From positions 58,747-122,746 of the forward strand of contig JADJPJ010000023.1 of the NCBI GenBank assembly GCA_016713325.1: DNA of 64,000 nt, written 5' to 3'. Position 1 is the first letter of the stretch, and every line of letters starts with the position of its first letter. A program made the translations under genes and the position numbers. This stretch comes from Candidatus Flexifilum affinis (GTDB lineage: Bacteria > Chloroflexota > Anaerolineae > Aggregatilineales > Phototrophicaceae). The notes beneath the pieces were generated by a model that was not told the origin of the DNA, did no database searches, and was given only the letters and a program-made list of their open reading frames with translations. Positions 17,918-24,882 of the stretch are shown here, piece after piece.

Positions 17918-18808
17918 CTACTCTTCCGGCTTCTCGCCTTTGTTCATGAACAGGGCATACATGTCGTCGTCCATGCCGGCCGGCCGGGTGAACGCCATCC
18001 CGCCCAGGTCGCGGCCGATGCGGTGCAGCAGATCCGGCGTCGACCAGATCGCCGCGTCCACCTGCACGGCGGTGGCTCCGGCCTCGATGTAGTCGCGGGC
18101 GTCCTGCTCGGAATGCACGCCGCCGCTGGCGATCACCGCCACGCCCGGCAGACGCCGCGCCATCTGACCGATCAGGCGCAGGGTCATCGGCTTGACCAGG
18201 GGGCCGTACAGGCGTCCGGCCGTCAGCCGGCCCTGGGCGTCGCGGGCCGTGCCGCGCGGGGGCGCGAAGGCCACGATGCCGCCGGCCCCGGCTTCGACCG
18301 CCGCGCGGGCGTGATCGGCCGTGGCGCCGTGATGCAGCCGGGCCAGGATCGGCTTCTCGTTCTTGCCAACCGCCGCGCGCACATACCACTCGACCTCGGC
18401 GGTGCTGATGTCGTCGGCCAGCCCCAGCTCGATCGCCGCCACCGACTCCTCGCGCTCCAGCATGCGGATCGCCATCGACATGTCTTCCGGCGAATGCGCC
18501 ACCACATGCGCGATGATCGGCACGTCCATGCGCCGCCACAGCTCGCGGTAGTTGCTCAGGATTTTGGAGACGCCGGGGTTGGGCAGGCCGGTATGCACCA
18601 GGATGCCGCTGGGCAGCGAGATCACCCGCGTGCCGGTCGCCGGGCTCCACGGCGCATAGGTGATCGGATTGGTCACGAAGGCGCCGACGGCGCTGAAGTC
18701 GATCAGGTCGCGGTAATGGTCGCCGAAGCCGAGAATGCCGGCGGCGTTCATCACCGGCGTGTTGACCACCAGCGCGTGTTTTCCGGGTTTGCTGATCCGC
18801 AGGTTCAT
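17918..18808 (-). CDS. Dihydroorotate dehydrogenase-like flavoprotein lacking the orotate motif
   Basis: 296 aa, a PyrD-like TIM barrel: N-terminal NTPVMNAAGILGFG, TNPITYAPWSPATGTRVISLPSGILVHTGLPNPGV, and the FMN phosphate site VAVIASGGVHSEQDARDYIEAGATAVQVDAAI. However, the strongly conserved NxSCP-type stretch (orotate Asn and catalytic Cys or Ser) is replaced by ELGLADDI, and the NTL-type stretch by VAFAPPRG. It therefore probably acts on another substrate or is a divergent DHOD. Downstream of, and co-directional with, the PyrK-like gene (about 115 bp, holding a short palindrome at 18880-18912). Confidence 0.75.
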   Translation of the reverse strand: MNLRISKPGKHALVVNTPVMNAAGILGFGDHYRDLIDFSAVGAFVTNPITYAPWSPATGTRVISLPSGILVHTGLPNPGVSKILSNYRELWRRMDVPIIAHVVAHSPEDMSMAIRMLEREESVAAIELGLADDISTAEVEWYVRAAVGKNEKPILARLHHGATADHARAAVEAGAGGIVAFAPPRGTARDAQGRLTAGRLYGPLVKPMTLRLIGQMARRLPGVAVIASGGVHSEQDARDYIEAGATAVQVDAAIWSTPDLLHRIGRDLGGMAFTRPAGMDDDMYALFMNKGEKPEE

Positions 18809-18924
18809 CGCATCATCTTTTCGAACATCGTCAATTCAGCGTTCTGGGTCGGGGTGCCTACCGGCACGACCAGTCAATCTCCCCTCTCCGGAACGGAGAG
18901 GGGCCGGGGGTGAGGTTTCAGTTC

Positions 18925-19665
18925 CTACGTCAGCACCATCTTCGTCATGTCGAACGCGGGGCCATCCACGCACACCAGACTCGTCCCGCCGTGAATCTTG
19001 AGCGTACAGGCGCCGCAGGCGCCCACCCCGCACGGCAGGGCCGTGTTGTGGACGGCGAACAGGTAGTTGTTGGGGATATCGGCGCGCAGCTCGCCGAACA
19101 GCTTCCAGATCGTCAGGAGCTGCTCGTGCTCGTCGTCGGGCGAGACGGTGACGAAGACCTGATCCGCCCAGCCGATGGTGGTCACACGGTTCTGCCAGTT
19201 GAGCGTGTCGCCTTCGCCGCGCAGCACCTCGACCTCCGGGGGCAGATGCCCGGTGCTGTAGGTCTTTGCCGATCCCAGCAGGACCAGCGTCACCCCGATC
19301 TGGTTGGCGAGCAGCGCCGGGATGGTCATGAGCAGCGGGGAGGGTTCGGTGTTATAGGCGATCAGCAGCACGGTGCGCAGCGTCTTGCGGAAGCGCATCG
19401 GGCTGCCGACGGGCGCGATCAGGCTGACGATGCCGCCTGGAGTGTAGCGAATACCGCTGGGGCGTTCGACCAGCAGCAGATTCTTCTCGACTCCGACCGG
19501 CCACCCGTGCTCGCGCTGGTACGGGTCCCGGGTTTGGTCCACACGCGCCAGCAGGGACTGCCCCGGCCTGATTTGCAGCACGGGAGGTTCGACGGCCAGC
19601 GCCAGCCGCTGATGCGTCTAGTTCACCCGGCGAACGCGTTCGATAAGGCCCTGAGTTTCATTCAT
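18925..19665 (-). CDS. PyrK-like iron-sulfur flavoprotein subunit with an in-frame amber codon
   Basis: The C-terminal half carries the PyrK [2Fe-2S] site CGVGACGAC...LVC (Cys spacing 4, 2, 11) and the middle an NAD-binding-like region (TVLLIAYNTEP, LVLLGSAKTYS). The annotated open frame begins at a GTG (19581) without a ribosome site, but in the same frame an ATG at 19665 gives MNETQGLIERVRRVN, then TAG (19620-19618), then THQRLALAVEPPVL, a natural N-terminus for this family. So the gene is about 246 codons with one nonsense codon at position 16, either a base error or a real interruption. It should pass electrons between NAD(P)H and the PyrD-like partner. Confidence 0.72.
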
Positions 19666-19781
19666 AGATCATCTGGGGGATTGCATCGCAATCGACAGGC
19701 ATCTTTCAGACATTACCGTCTATTATTCTCGCAAATGCCGGCGAGTCAAACTGCGTGGCTCCGGTTCGGTCGTTTTCAGCA

Positions 19782-19815
19782 TATAATGCAGGCAGATCAC
19801 TTAATCGTTTAAGTG
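19782..19815 (+). promoter_or_regulatory. -10 box with LacI-type operator at the pgmB start
   Basis: TATAAT (19782-19787) is followed by CACTTAATCGTTTAAGTG (19798-19815), a perfect 7-4-7 inverted repeat with the AANCGNTT core of LacI-family operators, placed over the likely start of transcription. The ten bases TTAATCGTTT recur upstream of the beta-mannosidase gene at 39563-39572. No convincing -35 box is seen. Confidence 0.68.
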
Positions 19816-19825
19816 GAGAGGGAAC

Positions 19826-20479
19826 ATGATGAGTCTGGACCTCAAGGCCCTGATCTTCGACCTTGACGGCGTCATCACCGATACAGCCGAGTACCACTAC
19901 CTGTCCTGGCAGCGGCTGGCCGACGAAGAAGGCCTGCCCTTCACCCGCGAGGACAACGAAGCCCTGCGCGGCGTCTCACGTCGCGAGAGCCTGCGGCGGC
20001 TGCTCAAGGGCAGGGCGATCGACGAGGCCACCGCCGAAGCCTGGATGGCGCGCAAGAACCGTTACTACGTCGAGTATCTCGATTTGATCACCCCGTCGAA
20101 CCGGCTGGAGGGGGTGGACTCGCTGCTGGCCGATGCCAGAGCGCGCGGCCTGCTGCTGGGACTCGCCTCGGCCAGTCGCAACGCCCCGAAGGTGCTGGAT
20201 CGCCTGCACATGACCCACACTTTCGACGCTGTGGGCGATGGCAGCAGCGTCGTCAACACCAAGCCGGCCGCCGACCTGTTCATCTGGGTGGCGGGAAGGC
20301 TCAACGTCAGTCCGACACAGGCGATCGTGTTTGAGGACGCGGAGGCTGGTGTACAAGCGGGGCTGGCGGGCAAGTTCTGGACGGTGGCGGTGGGCAAAGC
20401 GCCGGGCGACCTGGGGCACGTGCACATTGACACCATGGCCGACGCGCGTCTGGACGAGATTCTGGCGGCGCTGGGGTAG
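19826..20479 (+). CDS. pgmB: Beta-phosphoglucomutase-like HAD hydrolase
   Basis: 217 aa. HAD motif I DLDGVITDTAEYHY (the D-x-D nucleophile and acid, plus the ITDTAEYHY signature of beta-phosphoglucomutase), cap helix with LRGVSRRESL, motif II SASRNA, motif III Lys in NTKPAADLF and motif IV FEDAEAGVQA. The enzyme converts beta-glucose 1-phosphate to glucose 6-phosphate in maltose/trehalose phosphorolysis, though no phosphorylase is in the window. GGAGAGGG precedes the ATGATG start. A LacI-type operator lies just upstream, and a LacI regulator is encoded about 1.5 kb away. Confidence 0.9.
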   Translation: MMSLDLKALIFDLDGVITDTAEYHYLSWQRLADEEGLPFTREDNEALRGVSRRESLRRLLKGRAIDEATAEAWMARKNRYYVEYLDLITPSNRLEGVDSLLADARARGLLLGLASASRNAPKVLDRLHMTHTFDAVGDGSSVVNTKPAADLFIWVAGRLNVSPTQAIVFEDAEAGVQAGLAGKFWTVAVGKAPGDLGHVHIDTMADARLDEILAALG

Positions 20480-20491
20480 CGACATTCCATA

Positions 20492-20699
20492 CCGCCCATA
20501 GGCATTACCTTAAGGATTTTTCTCTCGATCTCCACCGTTTTGACCTCTCCCCCGTTCCCTCCCCGAATTCGGGGAGGGGAGCAAACATGCTGCTTGCTTG
20601 CGATCGTTTCGCGTGCGATTCCCCCTCTCCCCGCTTGCGTGGGAGAGGGGGCCAGGGGGTGAGGGGTGGATCCGCGCTAAAGGTAATGCCTGTGGGCGG
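20492..20699. repeat. Family C MITE-like element, copy 1
   Basis: 208 bp bounded by 20-bp terminal inverted repeats matching at 19 of 20 positions (CCGCCCATAGGCATTACCTT at the left; the right end is its complement with one change). Inside are CTCCCCGAATTCGGGGAG and CCCTCTCCCCGC...GTGGGAGAGGG hairpins. A near-identical copy is at 60176-60380. No coding capacity. It abuts the 3' end of the antitoxin gene. Confidence 0.8.
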
Positions 20700-20723
20700 A
20701 CCAGCGTGTCCGCTCGCAGCAGA

Positions 20724-20930
20724 TCAGTCCAGAGGTGCATCAAAGTCTGGGGCAAGTACAACTTTCCCGCGTGCACTCCCCGCCCGGCGCGGTTGAGTTG
20801 GTGCTGCAATAGGCACAAGCTGCACCATGCGGTTCTGCTCGTCCACGATCACGACTGTTTTTCCACGCTGGGCATCGTCCATAAGTTGCTCAAGACGATT
20901 TTGCGCTTCCTGCATGGAGTAGGGGATCAC
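20724..20930 (-). CDS. Phd/YefM-type antitoxin, orphan
   Basis: 68 aa. MIPYSMQEAQNRLEQLMDDAQRGKTVVIVDEQNRMVQLVPI is the typical Phd/YefM DNA-binding head; the tail ends at FDAPLD, a few residues shorter than the usual FDAPLEDF ending. These antitoxins repress their own operon and neutralise a PIN or RelE toxin encoded just downstream, but here the downstream DNA is the family C repeat. The toxin has probably been lost. Start at ATG 20930, 55 bp downstream of the LacI gene stop. Confidence 0.8.
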   Translation of the reverse strand: MIPYSMQEAQNRLEQLMDDAQRGKTVVIVDEQNRMVQLVPIAAPTQPRRAGSARGKVVLAPDFDAPLD

Positions 20931-20985
20931 CGGTCGTTCCTCCGCTCAACGTTCAACCTTGATGGAAATGCTGATGTATCCCAGC

Positions 20986-22014
20986 TTACCGGCAGCGGCC
21001 GGTGGAGTCGCGCACGACCAGGCGGGGGGCGACCAGATGCTGCTGCACGGCGCCGTCGTCGGAACGGCCGGTCATCTGATCGTTCAGGATGCCGACCACC
21101 CGCTCGGCGATCTCTTCCAGCGGCTGGGCCAGCGTGGTCAGGGCCGGGTTGAGGTACTGGCTCATCGGCTCGTCGTCGAAGCCGATCACCGACAGATCGC
21201 GTCCCACCACCATCTCCCGGTCGCGGGCCTCGTGCATCACCCCGACGGCGACCAGATCGCTGACGCAGACCACGGCGGTCGGGCGGCGCTTCGGCGGCAG
21301 CGCGCACAGGCGGGCGAAGGCTTCGCGGCCGGTCTCCTCGCTGTGGATGGTTCGCACCAGATAGGCCGGGTCGAAGTCCAGCCCGGCGCGCTCCAGACCC
21401 TTGCGGTAGCCCTTAATGCGGTAGTTGCCGCTCAGCGACTCCTCCGGCCAGCCGATCATGGCGATGCGCCGGTGGCCGAGCAGCAGCAGGTACTCAACCG
21501 CCGCCGCCACGCCCGCTTCACCGTCGGTATCCACCCAACTGAAGTCCCACCCCGGTGTCGATCGGCCAAAGGCGACGAAGGGAAAGTCCTCGTCCATCAG
21601 GAAATGGATACGCTGGTCTTCCTCGTCGGTGCCGGAAATGACGAAGGCGTCGACGCGCTGGGTGCGGATCAGCTCCTCGTAGATGGGGACGGGGTCGTCT
21701 TCGGGATAGGTGAAGGTCAGCACCCGGCAGCCGATTTCGGCGGCGGTACGCGTCAGATGATAGGCAAAGTTGTCGTGGATGGCGTTGGGCTTGTCGCGCG
21801 GCTTCTCGCTCCAGGCGAAGCCGATCAGCCGGGTGCGCTGGTGGCGCAGGTTCTGTGCGGTGACGTTGCGAATGTATCCGAGGCGATCGACGGCGTCCAG
21901 CACGCGGGCGCGCGTATCCTCGCCGACAGAGGATTTTCCGTTGAGCACATAGGAGACAGTCGCCGTCGAAACCCCTGCTTCGCGGGCGACATCCTTGATG
22001 GTTGGTGATGGCAT
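20986..22014 (-). CDS. LacI family transcriptional regulator
   Basis: 342 aa. N-terminal helix-turn-helix and hinge: TIKDVAREAGVSTATVSYVLNGKSSV...TRARVLDAVDRLGYIRN, followed by a periplasmic-binding-protein-like sugar domain (LIGFAWSEKP, VDAFVISGT, LGHRRIAMIG, AVVCVSDLVAVGVM, VIGFDDEPMSQYLNPALTTL). Last gene of a minus-strand set with a YesL-like membrane protein and a GH105-like hydrolase, so it likely responds to a plant-type oligosaccharide. Candidate targets are the AATCGTTT sites before pgmB and the beta-mannosidase. Confidence 0.93.
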   Translation of the reverse strand: MPSPTIKDVAREAGVSTATVSYVLNGKSSVGEDTRARVLDAVDRLGYIRNVTAQNLRHQRTRLIGFAWSEKPRDKPNAIHDNFAYHLTRTAAEIGCRVLTFTYPEDDPVPIYEELIRTQRVDAFVISGTDEEDQRIHFLMDEDFPFVAFGRSTPGWDFSWVDTDGEAGVAAAVEYLLLLGHRRIAMIGWPEESLSGNYRIKGYRKGLERAGLDFDPAYLVRTIHSEETGREAFARLCALPPKRRPTAVVCVSDLVAVGVMHEARDREMVVGRDLSVIGFDDEPMSQYLNPALTTLAQPLEEIAERVVGILNDQMTGRSDDGAVQQHLVAPRLVVRDSTGRCR

Positions 22015-22050
22015 GGTTTATATCTGCTGGTTCACGCGGGCAGAACACTA

Positions 22051-22710
22051 CTATACATCATCGAACGACGGATCGACCATATAGCTGGCCGGATCCTCCG
22101 CTTCGAGAATCCCCGCCGCCCGCAGCCGATCGATCACGGCGGCGGTGCTGATGGCCGCCAGTGTCCCGCCGGTCAGCAGCAGCCAGGCGATCGGTATCAG
22201 CGTGCTGAGCACGGCCACAATCGCGGCGCCAATCAGCAGCGTCAGGGTGAACAACGGGTTGATCAGGATCATGACGAAGGCGTTGCGAAACGCCCCGCGC
22301 AGCGACGGCCGGAGCATGGCGTAGTAGAGCGGCCCGACGTAGAGCTGCACCGCGATCACCAGGAGGGCCGTCAGCAGCCAGACGCCGCGCAGCAGATCGA
22401 AGATCAGGCCCTGCGCCGGCGCATAGGCAGTCCAGTTCAGGAAGAAGACGATCCAGTAGATGGCGTTGGCGATCGCAATCGGAATGCCGCGCACGAGGTT
22501 CTCCTTGAACCCCGTCCAGAAGTCGTCAAAACTGGCCGTCGGCGCGCGCTGGAGCGTCCAGGCCAGCCGGCTCATACCCGCCCAGGCGGCCGGCGCGGTG
22601 ATCACCGGCAGAGTCAGCAGCAGCCAGGCCACGTTGCACCAGATGAGCAGGTAGCCCGCCTGATTCAGATGTCGCAGTCCGCGCCAGATGGCGCGAAATC
22701 CATCGATCAT
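22051..22710 (-). CDS. YesL-like (DUF624) membrane protein
   Basis: 219 aa with about five hydrophobic helices (LIWCNVAWLLLTLPVITAPAAWAGM, IAIANAIYWIVFFLNW, VWLLTALLVIAVQLYVGPLYYAML, AFVMILINPLFTLTLLIGAAIV, AWLLLTGGTLAAIST). The N-terminal NVAWLLLTLPVITAPAA..GM and FWTGFKENLVRGI patterns match the YesL/DUF624 family, which is linked with carbohydrate uptake loci. Its start overlaps the stop of the GH105-like gene by 4 bp, so the two are translationally coupled. Confidence 0.8.
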   Translation of the reverse strand: MIDGFRAIWRGLRHLNQAGYLLIWCNVAWLLLTLPVITAPAAWAGMSRLAWTLQRAPTASFDDFWTGFKENLVRGIPIAIANAIYWIVFFLNWTAYAPAQGLIFDLLRGVWLLTALLVIAVQLYVGPLYYAMLRPSLRGAFRNAFVMILINPLFTLTLLIGAAIVAVLSTLIPIAWLLLTGGTLAAISTAAVIDRLRAAGILEAEDPASYMVDPSFDDV

Positions 22711-23502
22711 GTCCGTCCTTCCAACTTGCGATACGCCGACTCCATCAGCAGGAACATGGCCTGCCCTTCGGTGGCCACGCCCGGCCGGTCGAACATCGGC
22801 GCGCCGCAGACATTGCGCACGAATCCGTACGCATCCACCTGATCGTGCGCCGCGATCCGCATCCAGTCGGCGGCGGAGCGGTAGCCGGGGTCCAGCCAGC
22901 CCGCGCGGACGCCCGTGTAAATGGTGTAGGCCAGCATCTGCGACAGGTTGACCTCGGGGAAGGTCTCCGGCCGGTCGACCACGTTGTGAAACATGCCGTC
23001 GTCGCGCAGGTAGACCAGACAGCCGTCGATCACCTCGCGCACCGCCGCGATCAGCCGCGCCCGGTCGTCGGATCGATCCGCCGGCAGCACGTTGATCACC
23101 CGTGCCATACCCGCCGCCGCCCAGCCGTTGCCCACGCCCCAGAAATCGCGCCGCACGAAGCGCTTGGCGCCGTCATCCCAGATGTGCGCGTAAAGCTGGC
23201 GGTCGGCGTCCCAGAGATACCACCTCAGCCCATCGATCTGAAAGACCGCCTCGTCGCAGTAGCCCATGATCGCCAGAAACGGCGGCGCCATGTTCCGGAT
23301 CGGTGACGGCATGGCGCTCGCCAGGGGTGGCCAGCCGCCCGTCATCGAGCTGAAGGTAAGCGGAGTCCCTGGCCAGCAGGACCATCATGTCGAGGTCGCC
23401 AATTTCGTAGAGCGCCTGCGCGGCCACCCCCTGCTCCCAGGGGCGACGCTGCATGGACAGCATCGCCCATTTGACGCGTTCGACCATTGTGCCCACGATC
23501 AC
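22707..23502 (-). CDS. GH88/GH105-like unsaturated glucuronyl/rhamnogalacturonyl hydrolase, frameshifted
   Basis: About 265 codons split between two frames. The first (from a GTG at 23502 with GAGGTGG upstream) gives MLSMQRRPWEQGVAAQALYEIGD and AYLQLDDGRLA; after about 23330 the sense continues in another frame with IRNMAPPFLAIMGYCDEAV, FWGVGNGWAAAGMARVI and TEGQAMFLLMESAYRKL. RPWEQG and GNGWAxxG are typical of the YteR/GH105 fold, which removes unsaturated uronic residues from pectin fragments. It is shorter than the usual 330-370 aa. The break may be a sequencing indel or real. Confidence 0.72.
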
Positions 23503-23645
23503 GCTGCACCACCTCGCCGGCCGGCCGTGTATGAATCATGCGCTGCTGCCCGGCCGATTGCGACTAGTGTACCCCGTGCGGGCTGGAAGTGGCATGAAAT
23601 GCCGCGATCCGCCTGTGTCCGCTGCCGCGCACGCCGCCGAGGACT

Positions 23646-24760
23646 AAAAGGCCTGTCCGGTATTCAAAGTAATGGGGTCGGGATGGCCAGTAAAGACCGA
23701 CCGAGGCAGTGATTGAACCAGAGTGCAACGTTGAATGGCGCCGTTTTAGCGGCTAGGCGGGTGTATTGTCCCCAAAGGGAGTGAGCGTTGAGGTGCTTAA
23801 TGCCAAAGACGGTGGTCAGGTGAGCAAAGACCGTCTCAATGATTTGCCGATGGTGCGCCAACCAGAGCCGATCCGCCCGCGACCAGGCGTCACGGGCGGC
23901 AGTGCCGGTGGGCGGCAGCGTAATGACGGTGGCTCCATAGCCATCGGCCCAATGCTGCTGCCAGCGGAGGCTGTTCAAGCCCTGGTCGGCCAGGTAGGGA
24001 CGCTGACCGTCGTGCCCAGCAGCAAAAAAGCCCCCGATGAAGCCGTGCGGCGGCCGTGCCCGCAGCGCGCGCGGGGTGTGCGTATCCGGGGGCGGGAGCT
24101 GCAAGCGACCGTCGCCGGCGCGCGTACTGAGGAAGGCTTCCAGCAACCAGCGCTCGTTCAGGTGGCCAGCGCCGACCAACCAACCGGTGATGGCGCCGCT
24201 GCCGGTCACGCTCATCCAGCAGCGCTGGCCGTAGAACCAACCGCCCTGCGTCCCCCCATGTCCCCGACTGGCCGTCGCTCCTAACCAGTGCCCCCTCTGG
24301 CGCGTGGCCTGGCTGACACTGCACACCGGCAGGGGCAATCCATCGCCCACCTCGTAGACGTTCCTCGCGTCGCTCAACTGTTCTGCCATCGCCTGCTGCA
24401 AGGCCGCCAGGACGGTGCACAAGTGACGTACCCGCTCATTGAACGCACTGCGGCCCAGCATTTGCGGAAACCACTGCCGTCCCTGCTGCTGCATGTAGCG
24501 CACCACGCCTCGCTCACTGTTCCACGGTACCCCCACTTGCCATTGCCCCACCAGCGCCACCGTCAGCACCTCGCTGTCGCTCATGCGCTGCTTGCCGCCC
24601 CGTCGTCGCTGGACGTGGGGAGCGATTTGGGCGCTATACCAGTCATCCACCAGCACATATAATGTGGTCAGAAAGGTGTCAAGATCCATCAGCAATCTCC
24701 TTGTTGGCCCAAGTGATTGTTCTGTTTCTTGACACCTTTTCAATACCGGACAGGCCTTTT
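23646..24760 (-). mobile_element. Insertion sequence with 19-bp perfect inverted repeats
   Basis: Bounded by AAAAGGCCTGTCCGGTATT (23646-23664) and its exact complement (24742-24760); one more base pair (T/A) matches outside. The single gene is a DDE transposase whose last codons overlap the left repeat. A TA duplication is possible but cannot be told from the palindrome ends. The right flank is the start of a family A repeat and the left flank (CCGCCGAGGACTAAA) resembles the far part of the same repeat, so the element seems to sit in, and to have removed the middle of, such a repeat. Confidence 0.85.
23664..24689 (-). CDS. DDE transposase (IS982/IS4-like)
   Basis: 341 aa from the ATG at 24689, which has AAGGAG 9 bases upstream; the frame opens further but without a ribosome site. 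N-terminal MDLDTFLTTLYVLVDDWY resembles IS982-type transposases. Catalytic triad candidates: D in VGDGLPLPVC, D in LADQGLNSLRWQ, and E in RQIIETVFAHL, the Y/R-x-x-x-E signature helix. All appear intact, so the element may be active. Exact family needs a database comparison. Confidence 0.85.
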   Translation of the reverse strand: MDLDTFLTTLYVLVDDWYSAQIAPHVQRRRGGKQRMSDSEVLTVALVGQWQVGVPWNSERGVVRYMQQQGRQWFPQMLGRSAFNERVRHLCTVLAALQQAMAEQLSDARNVYEVGDGLPLPVCSVSQATRQRGHWLGATASRGHGGTQGGWFYGQRCWMSVTGSGAITGWLVGAGHLNERWLLEAFLSTRAGDGRLQLPPPDTHTPRALRARPPHGFIGGFFAAGHDGQRPYLADQGLNSLRWQQHWADGYGATVITLPPTGTAARDAWSRADRLWLAHHRQIIETVFAHLTTVFGIKHLNAHSLWGQYTRLAAKTAPFNVALWFNHCLGRSLLAIPTPLL

Positions 24761-24824
24761 AACACCTGGCGGACGACGCGACCATCGCTATTCTGATGGC
24801 GTCGATCAGTCGCTAACTTGGTGC
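24761..24824. repeat. Family A repeat, truncated copy beside the insertion sequence
   Basis: Complement of the first 64 bp of the family A repeat (…GATCAGTCGCTAACTTGGTGC at its end, matching the left end of 56356-56560). It runs into the right end of the insertion sequence at the middle of the GGTGTTAAAACACC hairpin. Confidence 0.75.
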
Positions 24825-24882
24825 CTACGGGACACTAAGAATGCTGTCCCTACAATCTCATCGAACGGTCAGCGTGGGCCCG

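Noticed and set aside
23646..24760. Definite IS630-type TA target duplication
   Set aside because: The apparent TA on both sides is part of the palindromic continuation of the inverted repeat, and the transposase is not IS630-like.
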